From Shewanella sp. SG41-4 (GTDB taxonomy: Bacteria > Pseudomonadota > Gammaproteobacteria > Enterobacterales > Shewanellaceae), in contig NZ_JACJFI010000010.1 in NCBI RefSeq assembly GCF_014164505.1, forward strand, positions 1 through 39,183: a stretch of 39,183 bases of DNA, given 5' to 3'. The translations under genes were made by a program, and so were the position numbers. The notes beneath the pieces were generated by a model, which was not told the DNA's origin, ran no database searches, and was given only the letters and a program-made list of their open reading frames with translations. This document shows, one piece after another, positions 25,830 to 34,110 of this stretch. Numbering within the stretch: position 1 is the stretch's first letter; every line of letters starts with the position of its first letter.

Positions 25830-27032
25830 CTAGACTAATGCCACCATCAATTGCGCTACAACAATTAATGTACCGAGTAAGCCCGCGATAATAAGTCCCA
25901 AGTTTCCACCAGACACTTGATAACCACCTAATTGCTGAGAGCGTTGTTTTAATGCCATCGCAATGGGTAAATAAATAATCATCACTACCAATGGAATTGC
26001 AGCAAAACCAAGCACTTTGAAAAACCCGTCTGGGTAATAAAGCGCACATAGTAGCGGTGGTATAAAAGTTATTAACCATGTTTTAGCACGACCAGCGGCA
26101 TCATCTTTAGCTCGCGTCAGTTCGGCAACATAATCAAACAAGCTCATGGTCACACCTAAAAATGAGGTGATCAATGCAAGATTAGCAAATACATCAATTG
26201 CTTGGCTAATAATGTGTGACTGGGCTAAGCCTTGCAAAGCCGCAACCAGTTTAGGCAGTGAACCACCAAAGTTATGGACGGTTTCGCCGCCTAAAGAACC
26301 TAGCGTTACTAGCAACCACAGGATGTAACAAACCAATGGAATGGTCGAACCTATCAATAACACTTTTCTGAGTGATGCAGCGTCACCCTCTAAATAGCGC
26401 ACAATGGTAGCAATACACACATGGAAACCAAATGAGGTGAATACCACCGGGATGGCTGCTAGCCATAACTGTTGCAGCGCGGCGCCTGAAGCCACATCGG
26501 TTGAGTAATTGTTTAATGCACTGATCAAATTAACGTCTGGTAAGAGAAATGCCACCACAACGACAAGTAACACCACCATCGATGTAAATAATATGCGTGA
26601 TACTTTATCAATCCATTTCACGCCAATGGCAATCACCCCACCAAAAATAACTGTAAACAGTATGACGGCGACTTGGTTACTCATGTTAATGCCAATGGGT
26701 TGTAAGCGGGTTTCTAATAGTGATGATCCCCCCATTAGATAGACCATGGTTAAGGCGAATAATAAGCTAAGGAATGAGCCACCTTGAATGAGCTGGCCGA
26801 CTTTGCCCAGTGTTTTACCGGTAATGGCATGGACGTTATCGCCGACACCGCTATGAAGATTAATTTCTAACATCAGTAACGAGGTGTAAGCCGATAAACC
26901 CCAAATAACCACTAATAATATTAATGCGGGGATCATCCCCAAAGCTGCTGTTGCTAATGGTAGCGCTAGCATGCCTCCGCCAATTGCCGTTCCCGCGACA
27001 ATCGAAATAGAACCTAAAGTTTTAAAATTCAC
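25830..27032 (-). CDS. tyrP: Aromatic amino acid permease (TyrP/Mtr, HAAAP family)
   Basis: A 400-residue inner-membrane protein with about 11 membrane helices. It opens with SIVAGTAIGGGMLALPL, the hallmark of the hydroxy/aromatic amino acid permease family, and has the conserved FTSFGFHVCIATIVRYL block. Length and sequence are closest to TyrP, a proton-coupled tyrosine importer, but Mtr-type tryptophan specificity cannot be excluded. The start codon is GTG 27032 with AGGA upstream. A candidate TyrR box lies about 100 bp upstream. Confidence 0.9.
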   Translation of the reverse strand: MNFKTLGSISIVAGTAIGGGMLALPLATAALGMIPALILLVVIWGLSAYTSLLMLEINLHSGVGDNVHAITGKTLGKVGQLIQGGSFLSLLFALTMVYLMGGSSLLETRLQPIGINMSNQVAVILFTVIFGGVIAIGVKWIDKVSRILFTSMVVLLVVVVAFLLPDVNLISALNNYSTDVASGAALQQLWLAAIPVVFTSFGFHVCIATIVRYLEGDAASLRKVLLIGSTIPLVCYILWLLVTLGSLGGETVHNFGGSLPKLVAALQGLAQSHIISQAIDVFANLALITSFLGVTMSLFDYVAELTRAKDDAAGRAKTWLITFIPPLLCALYYPDGFFKVLGFAAIPLVVMIIYLPIAMALKQRSQQLGGYQVSGGNLGLIIAGLLGTLIVVAQLMVALV

Positions 27033-27111
27033 AGAAAACGTCCTGTTTAATTATTATTTTATTTGTGTCGGACATTAGCAGAAGGGTGACAGAGCAGGCA
27101 AGGATCTTTGA

Positions 27112-27149
27112 CTGTTAAAGGCTAACAGCTATGTTTATAAACAATTACA
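27112..27149 (-). promoter_or_regulatory. Candidate TyrR box and adjacent inverted repeat before tyrP
   Basis: TGTTTATAAACAATTACA (27132-27149) keeps the TGT-N12-ACA frame of a TyrR box. Next to it, CTGTTA (27112-27117) and TAACAG (27123-27128) form an inverted repeat. Both lie 80-117 bp upstream of the permease start. Confidence 0.35.
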
Positions 27150-27261
27150 CAACAATAGCCCAAACTTTTTCACACGTGATTTTTGCAATAGCGTAGCATT
27201 ACGGCGTTACGAGTAGGGTGGGGTTATTTTTATGTCGAATTTACAATGTAAAATGAGTGCG

Positions 27262-27289
27262 TTGAATAAAATTATTTAATCGTTATAAT
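27262..27289 (+). promoter_or_regulatory. Promoter of the manganese riboswitch RNA
   Basis: TTGAAT (27262-27267), 16-bp spacer and a consensus -10 TATAAT (27284-27289). Transcription would begin near 27296, immediately before the riboswitch. Confidence 0.65.
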
Positions 27290-27299
27290 GCGACTTGTT

Positions 27300-27470
27300 T
27301 TAGGGGAGTAGCTAATCTTGTCTTGCTGTTATGGCACACAAGATGTCTGTATCAACATAATTGGCCTCATGCCATGGTGCAGACAGTAACACACTGTTAA
27401 TCAGTGATTTTACCAAGCGAGACCTAAGCACAGTAACTGCATCAAGGGGTATGCGGTGGCTCGTGCTTAG
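27300..27470 (+). ncRNA. yybP-ykoY manganese riboswitch with expression platform
   Basis: The family's conserved 5' element GGGGAGTAGC is at 27303-27312, the ATCAACATA loop segment near 27351, and the closing AAGCGAGACC at about 27415-27424. The aptamer spans roughly 27300-27430. Downstream, CTAAGCAC (27424-27431) can pair with GTGCTTAG (27463-27470), and AGGGGTA (27445-27451) with TACCCCT (27479-27485), which touches the ribosome site TAGGAA (27485-27490). This points to translational control. These riboswitches turn on Mn2+ exporters when Mn2+ is high, which matches the UPF0016 gene that follows. Confidence 0.88.
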
Positions 27471-27497
27471 TTGTCATTTACCCCTAGGAATATCACA

Positions 27498-28052
27498 TTG
27501 GAAGCTTTATTCACCTCAACTCTCACTGTTGCCATCGCTGAAATAGGCGACAAAACTCAATTATTAGCCTTACTACTTGCGGTGAGATTTCACAATAAAA
27601 CCGCTATCATCTTAGGTATTTTACTCGCCACATTATTAAACCATTTTCTTGCCGCATGGTTAGGTCAATGGGCAATTGCATGGCTTGATCCACAATGGGC
27701 GACCTATTTGGTAGCCGGTTCATTTTTTGCTATTGCGTTATGGGTGCTTATACCCGATAAAATGGATGATGATGATAATCGCTTCTATAAACTCGGTGCT
27801 TTTACTGCGACGTTTGTGTTGTTTTTTATTGCAGAAATAGGGGATAAAACTCAAATTGCGACGGTAGTGTTAGCAGCAAAATATCAAGCACTGACATGGG
27901 TTGTCATCGGTACAACATTGGGGATGTTAATTGCTAATGTCCCCGTTGTGTTGGCTGGGCATTTTAGTGCTAATAAATTACCCATGAAACTCATTCATCG
28001 CGGTTGTGCAGTGTTGTTTGCGCTACTGGGGGTCGCTACATTGATGTGGTAA
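27498..28052 (+). CDS. mneA: UPF0016 manganese exporter (MneA/Gdt1 family)
   Basis: A 184-residue membrane protein made of two homologous halves, each with the E-x-G-D-K-T-Q motif (AEIGDKTQL near residue 15 and AEIGDKTQI near 113 from this start), and six membrane helices. The linker is acidic (DKMDDDDN). UPF0016 proteins export Mn2+ in Vibrio (MneA) and act in Golgi Ca/Mn transport in eukaryotes (Gdt1/TMEM165). TTG 27498 with TAGGAA 7 nt upstream gives the typical N-terminus MEALFTSTLTVAIAEIG; TTG 27471 is less likely because it falls in the riboswitch platform. Control is by the riboswitch just upstream. Confidence 0.92.
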   Translation: MEALFTSTLTVAIAEIGDKTQLLALLLAVRFHNKTAIILGILLATLLNHFLAAWLGQWAIAWLDPQWATYLVAGSFFAIALWVLIPDKMDDDDNRFYKLGAFTATFVLFFIAEIGDKTQIATVVLAAKYQALTWVVIGTTLGMLIANVPVVLAGHFSANKLPMKLIHRGCAVLFALLGVATLMW

Positions 28053-28215
28053 AAGGAGGTTCCACGTCCGATCCTCAAGTTGTTGATGCCGATACTGCCC
28101 GCGGGTTGTTGCCATTGGTTTTTTGTGCAGTTCGACACACACTTTCTCGTATTGTTGGTTAAAATATAAGCATGCATAAGTATTGTGGATAGGCGTGTGC
28201 ATGTAAATGTGTAAG

Positions 28216-28248
28216 CGGATGGTAAACGGATAGTAAGCTGATAGTTAA
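28216..28248 (+). repeat. Three 11-bp direct repeats before the SpoIIAA-like gene
   Basis: CGGATGGTAAA, CGGATAGTAAG and CTGATAGTTAA run head to tail and end at the ribosome site AAAGGAG. The 11-bp step equals one helical turn. Confidence 0.5.
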
Positions 28249-28260
28249 AGGAGTCTCGAT

Positions 28261-28641
28261 ATGGATATGAAGAAACATGGTTTATCGATAGGCATAAACC
28301 GAATTGAAAGAGTGTTTTTTGTGACATTAAAAGCCATTGGTACATTAACTCACGAAGACTATCTCGTCATTACTCCTATGTTAGAGGGGGCATTAAGCCA
28401 AGTTGATCAACCTAAAGTGAGTTTATTTCTTGATGCTACCGAGCTTGACGGCTGGGATTTACGCGCCGCCTGGGATGATTTAAAGCTGGGATTAAAGCAC
28501 AAGTCTGAGTTTGAAAGAGTGGCCATTTGGGGCAACAAAGGATGGCAAGAATGGGCGGCCAAAATCGGTAGTTGGTTTATCGCGGGCGAGATTCAATATT
28601 TCGAAGATGAAGATGATGCGTTGAAATGGCTTCGATATTAA
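28261..28641 (+). CDS. SpoIIAA-like (STAS-related) protein
   Basis: A 126-residue cytoplasmic protein of the SpoIIAA-like family. LFLDATELDGWDLRAAWDDLK and ERVAIWGNKGWQEW are typical of the family, as is the acidic end before the C-terminal WLRY. The fold resembles STAS domains (anti-anti-sigma type), and some relatives bind lipids, but a function is not established. ATG 28261 has an excellent ribosome site, AAAGGAG, 7 nt upstream, preceded by three 11-bp repeats. No partner kinase or sigma gene is nearby. Confidence 0.85.
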   Translation: MDMKKHGLSIGINRIERVFFVTLKAIGTLTHEDYLVITPMLEGALSQVDQPKVSLFLDATELDGWDLRAAWDDLKLGLKHKSEFERVAIWGNKGWQEWAAKIGSWFIAGEIQYFEDEDDALKWLRY

Positions 28642-28741
28642 TACGGTGTGCAAAGTAAGTTGATTTTAAACGATGCATAGGTGTTTAGTGTTGTGATGGC
28701 GTCATTAACCCTAGGAACACATTCTCTAGGGCTACAGCAAT

Positions 28742-28936
28742 TTATGCCGTGGTATTAACATTATGACCACTGTTGCCAACGGGCTGCGGCGCAGGTGGTT
28801 GCGCTGCTTCAATGAGCTGCAATGCCATTTGACCTTCAATCTTTTGCTGTTCTTTAGCCATTACGGCTACTTTTAAGCTACTGCCAGAATCAATCGTTGT
28901 AGGCATTGAAGACGGTGAATTAACACTAATTGACAT
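28742..28936 (-). CDS. YjfB-family putative motility peptide
   Basis: A 64-residue protein with the YjfB pattern: a central helix (LKVAVMAKEQQKIEGQMALQ, then LIEAA), a proline-rich stretch (QPPAPQPVG) and an Asn-Val ending (HNVNTTA). The family is called 'putative motility protein' from its occurrence beside flagellar genes, but its activity is unknown. AAGG lies 6 nt before the ATG. No motility gene is adjacent, though a chemoreceptor lies 3.3 kb away. It is divergent from the OhrR-type gene. Confidence 0.75.
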   Translation of the reverse strand: MSISVNSPSSMPTTIDSGSSLKVAVMAKEQQKIEGQMALQLIEAAQPPAPQPVGNSGHNVNTTA

Positions 28937-29043
28937 AATAAACCTTAAATATAAAATCGAATGGTAATAGTATATCGGCTGAAAATCGAAGTGCTTGATT
29001 AATTTTTATCAAAAAAGTATTTGTTGGGCTTTTTTTGATTATA

Positions 29044-29057
29044 GGTTGTGCACAACC
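29044..29057 (+). promoter_or_regulatory. Candidate OhrR operator palindrome
   Basis: GGTTGTGCACAACC is a perfect 14-bp palindrome 44 bp before the OhrR-like start, followed by a possible -10 (TATGAT, 29063-29068). MarR-family dimers usually bind such sites to repress themselves. Confidence 0.5.
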
Positions 29058-29101
29058 AATGTTATGATTAAGCTTAATTATTGGTTAGTGGAGTGAATCC
29101 T

Positions 29102-29593
29102 ATGTCTAGTAAAGCGCTTACTGAGTCTCAATTACCTTCTGCGCAAAACCCGCTAGCACTTGAAAACCAAGTGTGTTTTTCATTATATAGTGCTACGAAT
29201 GCCATGATCCGCGCATATAGACCATTATTAGATGAGTTATCGCTGACTTATCCGCAGTATCTAGTGATGATGGTACTTTGGAAAGAGCCGGGGATCAGTG
29301 TTAAAACCTTAGGTGAAAAATTACATCTTGATTCTGGAACATTAACGCCTTTGCTAAAGCGTTTAGAAAGCAAAGGATTAGTGAGCCGTGGTCGCAGCGA
29401 GTTAGATGAACGTGTGCGAGTGCTACATGTTACCGAACAAGGCCAACAGTTATACCAGCAAGCGTTGAGTATTCCTGAACAGATGCGTTGTAAAGTAGGT
29501 GGCACCATTGAAGATTTACAACAATTAAAGCAACTGTGTGATCAAGCATTTACCATGTTAAATTCCGGAGAGGCGAGCAGCTGTGAAATGTGA
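29102..29593 (+). CDS. ohrR: OhrR-type MarR-family peroxide-sensing repressor
   Basis: A 163-residue winged-helix regulator. [20 protein letters not shown] places Cys25 where OhrR has its reactive cysteine, and [13 protein letters not shown] with [19 protein letters not shown] are characteristic of OhrR, not of general MarR proteins. OhrR senses organic hydroperoxides by oxidation of that cysteine and releases its target, usually ohr. No ohr gene is in view. ATG 29102 has GGAG 8 nt upstream; TTG 29081 is less likely. Its last 11 bp overlap the rlmC start, so translation of the two is probably coupled. A perfect palindrome upstream suggests autoregulation. Confidence 0.88.
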   Translation: MSSKALTESQLPSAQNPLALENQVCFSLYSATNAMIRAYRPLLDELSLTYPQYLVMMVLWKEPGISVKTLGEKLHLDSGTLTPLLKRLESKGLVSRGRSELDERVRVLHVTEQGQQLYQQALSIPEQMRCKVGGTIEDLQQLKQLCDQAFTMLNSGEASSCEM

Positions 29594-30716
29594 TTATTTT
29601 GAGCGTGGCGATTGTTTGTCATGCCGCAATATTCAACTATCAATGGTTGAGCAAGTTAATGTAAAGCAACAACAATTAACCGATTTGTTTCGTGGTATCT
29701 CAGTTAAACAATGGTTACCGCCGATATTAAGCGCAGAATCAGGTTTTCGTAATAAAGCCAAAATGGTCGTCTTAGGTGCCGCTCACAAACCTATTTTAGG
29801 TTTGGTTAATCCTAAAGGGGAGCCAGTCAGTTTATGTGACTGCTCGTTATATCCTAAAGATATGCAATTATTGCTGCACCGTTTAGAACGATTTGTACAA
29901 CAAGCTGGAATACCTCCTTATCGGGTTGATAAGAGTAAAGGCGAACTAAAATTTATTTTACTGACTCGCAGTCAAAGTAGTGGCCAGTTTATGCTGCGTT
30001 TTGTATTACGCAGTGATCAAGCCATCGTGAGAATTGAACGAGAATTACCCCAGTTATTACAAGAGTTTCCCGAAATCACCTTAGTCTCGGCCAATATTCA
30101 GCCAATCCACATGGCGATTTTAGAAGGCGAAAAGGAAATATTTTTAACGGAAACGACACGATTAGAAGAACAACTTAATAATGTGCCATTGTTCATACGG
30201 CCAAAAAGCTTTTTTCAAACTAATCCGGATGTCGCCGCCCAGTTGTATCAAATAGCGAGAGAGTGGGTTACTGAGTTCAAACCGAACTATATTTGGGACT
30301 TGTTTTGTGGCGTAGGTGGATTTGGACTGCATTGTGCTGACAGCAATACCCGCTTAACGGGTATTGAGATCGAAGCTGAAGCAATAGAATGTGCCATCTT
30401 ATCGGCAACTAAACTAGGGCTCACACAAGTGGATTTTAGTGCGCTAGATTCAACTTATTTTGCCAAAGGACAATCTGCTCAAGATAAACCAGATCTTATT
30501 ATTGTAAATCCACCTCGGCGCGGATTAGGAAAATCATTATGCGACTCATTAAGTGAGTTTGCACCCAAAGCAATCGTGTACTCTAGTTGTAATCCACACA
30601 CCTTAATGAGCGATTTAGAGTACATTACAGGTTATCAAATTACCAAAGTTCAAATGTTTGATATGTTTCCTCATACCGACCATTTTGAAGTATTGGTTAT
30701 GCTAGAACAGCTGTAA
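29583..30716 (+). CDS. rlmC: 23S rRNA m5U747 methyltransferase RlmC
   Basis: A 377-residue enzyme with strong resemblance to E. coli RlmC (RumB) throughout. Fe-S ligands Cys3, Cys11, Cys14 and Cys87 are present ([12 protein letters not shown] and LCDCSLYP). The SAM site is [14 protein letters not shown], followed by VNPPRRG, and the catalytic nucleophile is Cys336 in VYSSCNPHT. It methylates U747 of 23S rRNA in the cytoplasm. The start is GTG 29583, overlapping the end of the OhrR-type gene. There is no TRAM domain, as usual for RlmC. Confidence 0.95.
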   Translation: MKCDYFERGDCLSCRNIQLSMVEQVNVKQQQLTDLFRGISVKQWLPPILSAESGFRNKAKMVVLGAAHKPILGLVNPKGEPVSLCDCSLYPKDMQLLLHRLERFVQQAGIPPYRVDKSKGELKFILLTRSQSSGQFMLRFVLRSDQAIVRIERELPQLLQEFPEITLVSANIQPIHMAILEGEKEIFLTETTRLEEQLNNVPLFIRPKSFFQTNPDVAAQLYQIAREWVTEFKPNYIWDLFCGVGGFGLHCADSNTRLTGIEIEAEAIECAILSATKLGLTQVDFSALDSTYFAKGQSAQDKPDLIIVNPPRRGLGKSLCDSLSEFAPKAIVYSSCNPHTLMSDLEYITGYQITKVQMFDMFPHTDHFEVLVMLEQL

Positions 30717-30828
30717 TAGTCTTTGCTATCAATTAAGGTATTTTAATAATCGTAATTAAGTACTCGTTTGGTGTCGCTAAGTTATGGGCTATATCAAGCA
30801 AAGGTAGCAGTTAGATAGTGGTGTATGT

Positions 30829-30862
30829 TGTCATCATAAAAATGTCATCTTAATGTCATAAC
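30829..30862 (+). promoter_or_regulatory. Candidate PhoB box before the CHR transporter
   Basis: TGTCAT occurs at 30829, 30843 and 30854. The last two are exactly 11 bp apart with AT-rich spacing, the core design of a Pho box. A possible -10 (TATTAA, 30869-30874) lies 10-12 bp downstream, as in PhoB-activated promoters. Confidence 0.5.
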
Positions 30863-30895
30863 ATTGTTTATTAACATAAAAAAGGTACTAGGACG

Positions 30896-32047
30896 ATGTG
30901 GCAAATTTTCAGTCGCTTTTTAGCGTTAGGGTTAATCAGTTTCGGTGGCCCAGCCGCTCACATAGGCTATTTTAGAAAAGCATTTGTTGATGACTTACAA
31001 TGGCTAGATGGTAAACAATATTCAAGTTTTGTTGCTCTGAGTCAGTTTATGCCTGGGCCAGGCTCAAGCCAGATAGGGTTTGCAATTGGTTATCATCGAG
31101 GTGGTTTACTGGGCGGATTAGCCGCCTTTTTAGGTTTTACTTTACCGTCTTTTTTACTGATGTTTTTATTTGCGGTGACCAGTGCGCAATGGCTGGAACT
31201 AACTGCCGTCGAGGGCGCTATTCATGGCCTAAAATTACTAGCAGTAGTGGTTGTCGCGGATGCCACCTTGTCAATGTTCAATCAATTCTGTCAACGAAAA
31301 ACCGCTAAAATACTCATGGCCGCTACCGCAGTTGCTGTCATATTAATGCCTTCATTATTAATGCAAATTGGCGTGTTAGTTGTGGCGGCTATTGTTGGAG
31401 TCATGTTGATGACTCGGGGTGAAAGCATTACGCCAGACTCTCCAGCTATTGAGTTGAATTATGCTTGGTTAGCGTTATTTATTATCGGTATAGCGGCATC
31501 GTTATATTTGATCAATCAGCCTGATAGCCTTGGACAGGTTTTTGCTCAATTCTTCCAAGTGGGCAGTCTAGTGTTTGGCGGTGGACATGTAGTATTACCC
31601 TTGCTTGAAACCAGCGTTGGCGAATACATTACCCCGGATCGATTTTTAACTGGCTATGCACTTGCACAAGCCATTCCCGGCCCTATGTTTACCTTAGCGA
31701 CCTTCTTAGGCGCAGATTTATGGTTAGAGTCACCTATTCTTGGCGCGCTAGTGGCAACAACAGCTATTTTTCTTCCCGGTTTTTTACTGATGCTGGTAGG
31801 CTTAAAAAGTTGGCATTCTATTAGCCAGCATCCTGCCATAGCTGGCGCTCTCGCTGGGGTTAATGCGGCCGTTGTTGGTTTATTGCTTTCTGCACTTTAT
31901 CAGCCTGTGTTCACTAGCGCGGTAATTATGCCGCTCGACATGGCGTTAGTCATTGTTGGTTTTAGTCTATTAAAAGTGTTTAAGCCTGGTCTTGTATGGT
32001 TGGTCATAGGGTTTGCAGCTATGGGCAGTGGATTGTCGATGTTGTAA
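30896..32047 (+). CDS. chrA: CHR-family chromate/anion transporter
   Basis: A 383-residue inner-membrane protein of two homologous CHR domains. The first has LISFGGPAAHIGYFR and QFMPGPGSSQIG; the second has SLVFGGGHVVLPLLE and QAIPGPMFTLATFLG. Paired FGGP/FGGGH and PGP motifs define bidomain ChrA proteins, which export chromate; the natural anion for many is unknown. AGGA and AAAGG precede ATG 30896. A Pho-box-like sequence directly upstream raises the possibility that an oxyanion linked to phosphate limitation is involved. No chrB or other metal genes are adjacent. Confidence 0.92.
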   Translation: MWQIFSRFLALGLISFGGPAAHIGYFRKAFVDDLQWLDGKQYSSFVALSQFMPGPGSSQIGFAIGYHRGGLLGGLAAFLGFTLPSFLLMFLFAVTSAQWLELTAVEGAIHGLKLLAVVVVADATLSMFNQFCQRKTAKILMAATAVAVILMPSLLMQIGVLVVAAIVGVMLMTRGESITPDSPAIELNYAWLALFIIGIAASLYLINQPDSLGQVFAQFFQVGSLVFGGGHVVLPLLETSVGEYITPDRFLTGYALAQAIPGPMFTLATFLGADLWLESPILGALVATTAIFLPGFLLMLVGLKSWHSISQHPAIAGALAGVNAAVVGLLLSALYQPVFTSAVIMPLDMALVIVGFSLLKVFKPGLVWLVIGFAAMGSGLSML

Positions 32048-32184
32048 AAATGTTATTTATTGTGTGTATTTGCGATAAGTCTCACTTTATTAAGTTGTGA
32101 TAGTTGTTAATTTCAATCGTCTATAATAAATAGACTATTATTTAAAAGACTATCACCTTAAAAGACCTTCAAAAGGCTATCACT

Positions 32185-33849
32185 ATGCTGAGATCTTCAC
32201 TACGCAATAAACTACTGGGGTTATCGTTAATCCCGCTTTCGTTGATCCTCACAGTATTACTGAGTATTTTTTATATTAATGAAGAATCGTCATTAACCAA
32301 GGATATAGATAATTTTCGCAGTGAATTAATTTCAGAACGTAAAAATCAACTAAAAGAATCTGTTCAGATTGCACAAGGTGTTGTGGAGTATGAGCTTGCT
32401 TTGGGTAGCAGTGGTAATGTCAATGGAGCATTACGAGATCTACGTTTTGGAACTGCAGGGTACTTTTTTATATATGATGATGTCGGCGTCAATATTTTTC
32501 ACCCGACTATGCCTGAACTTGAAGGCCAAAACAAAATCGACATGGCAGATCCTAATGGTACCAAAATTATTGTTGGGCTATTAGCTGCCGCTAAATCAGG
32601 TACCGGTAATTTTTCTTATTATTATAAAAAGCCCGGTAGCGAACAGCTTGTTGAAAAACTCGGTTTTGCGGTAATGGTCCCCAATACCAAATGGATGTTA
32701 GGCTCTGGGGCCTATATTGATGATATTGAAGAATCTATTGGCGTTTATGGAGCGTATAAAACTGAAGAGATGAATCAAAAAGCATTCATGTTTCTATTAA
32801 TTGCTTTAGGCCTTACAGGCATTACTGCTTTTTGCGTGGTGTTGATGGCCCATAAAATGGTGGTGCCAATTCAAAATATGGCTACATCGCTTAATGACAT
32901 CGCTAAAGGTGAAGGTGATTTAACCAAACGTTTAGATATCACTAGCATAGATGAAATTGGGCAGTTAGGCAGTGCATTCAATCTGTTTATCGACAAGTTA
33001 CAGCATATTATGGGTGATGTAGCTGGTGCGACCGATAGGGTCAAGCATGCGGCTCAAAGTATCAGTGGCCAAACCGTGTCAATGACAGAGCAGCTTTACA
33101 ATCACAATAATGAAATTGACCAAATTGTCACCGCCATTACCGAAATGTCGGCGACGGCTCATGACGTGGCCCATAATACTAATATGGTAGCCGAAGCTAC
33201 ACATGCGGCCTCAGATAATGTCACTAAAGCGCAAGATTGTGTGGATACTTCGTTAACTGAAGTGTCTAATTTAATGACCCAAATTGACAATGCAGCCGCC
33301 AATGTGAAGTCACTAAGCGAGCAATCTAAGAAAATTAACTCTGTGCTGAGTGTGATTGGTGGGATTGCAGATCAAACCAATTTACTGGCACTTAATGCGG
33401 CGATTGAAGCGGCCCGAGCGGGCGAGCAAGGCCGAGGTTTTGCGGTTGTTGCCGATGAAGTGAGAAATTTAGCTAGTCGAACCCAAGCAAGTACAGTTGA
33501 AATTAATGAAATGCTGGCTGAACTGCATAAGTTAGTGACCCAAACGGTACAAACTATGGAAGAAAGCCAGGTGAGTTGTTTGAGTTCGGTGGAGTCTTCT
33601 AGGGCGATTTCTGAAAGTTTAGGTGCTGTAACATCATCTGTGACCAGCATTAATGACATGAGCACTCAAATAGCCACAGCGGCAACTGAACAAAGCTCAG
33701 TGACGGAAGAAATTAATCGCAATATCAATTCAGTACAAGAGATTGTTAATACGTTATTAGTGGCCAGTCAAGATGCGTCCGGTATGAGTAAAACCGTTGC
33801 TGATGATGGTAAGACGTTAGCTGAATTAGTGGGTCAATTTAAAATATAG
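32185..33849 (+). CDS. Methyl-accepting chemotaxis protein with Cache sensor
   Basis: A 554-residue chemoreceptor. Membrane helix 1 is at about 11-31, a periplasmic single-Cache domain at about 40-190 ([11 protein letters not shown] and [12 protein letters not shown]), membrane helix 2 at about 199-222, HAMP at about 223-275 and the cytoplasmic signalling domain to the end. The hairpin tip [20 protein letters not shown] matches the CheA/CheW-binding consensus. No CheR-tethering pentapeptide is seen at the C-terminus. Small organic acids are common ligands for this Cache type, but the ligand cannot be read from sequence. TATAAT (32122-32127) and AAGG before the ATG suggest its own promoter, and a terminator follows. 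Confidence 0.94.
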   Translation: MLRSSLRNKLLGLSLIPLSLILTVLLSIFYINEESSLTKDIDNFRSELISERKNQLKESVQIAQGVVEYELALGSSGNVNGALRDLRFGTAGYFFIYDDVGVNIFHPTMPELEGQNKIDMADPNGTKIIVGLLAAAKSGTGNFSYYYKKPGSEQLVEKLGFAVMVPNTKWMLGSGAYIDDIEESIGVYGAYKTEEMNQKAFMFLLIALGLTGITAFCVVLMAHKMVVPIQNMATSLNDIAKGEGDLTKRLDITSIDEIGQLGSAFNLFIDKLQHIMGDVAGATDRVKHAAQSISGQTVSMTEQLYNHNNEIDQIVTAITEMSATAHDVAHNTNMVAEATHAASDNVTKAQDCVDTSLTEVSNLMTQIDNAAANVKSLSEQSKKINSVLSVIGGIADQTNLLALNAAIEAARAGEQGRGFAVVADEVRNLASRTQASTVEINEMLAELHKLVTQTVQTMEESQVSCLSSVESSRAISESLGAVTSSVTSINDMSTQIATAATEQSSVTEEINRNINSVQEIVNTLLVASQDASGMSKTVADDGKTLAELVGQFKI

Positions 33850-33870
33850 TGTTTAGCTGATATGCCATTA

Positions 33871-33900
33871 AAAATGAACCCGAAGTGGTTCATTTTTTTT
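33871..33900 (+). terminator. Terminator of the chemoreceptor gene
   Basis: A 10-bp stem AAAATGAACC / GGTTCATTTT with a 6-nt loop and a T run. Confidence 0.9.
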
Positions 33901-34110
33901 AGTTATATTTTGAGATTAAATTTTAACATTATACGCAGTCCATTTGCCCTATCCATATGTGGTTAAGCGTTTTTTCTGATGTTGTTTCGATGAAATATAT
34001 TCGTCATTTGTTTATTAATAATCGGCCTTCTGGTCTAGGTTTAGTGCCTGTCATGAGGTAAAATGCGCCGTTGCACCTTTTGTTAACCGCTAAATTTAAG
34101 TTGAATATTC

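Noticed and set aside
28044-28172. A strong AAAAGGAGG ribosome-like site after the Mn exporter stop with a 27-codon ORF from ATG 28086
   Set aside because: The ATG is about 28 nt away, too far for initiation from that site, and the peptide has no recognisable features.
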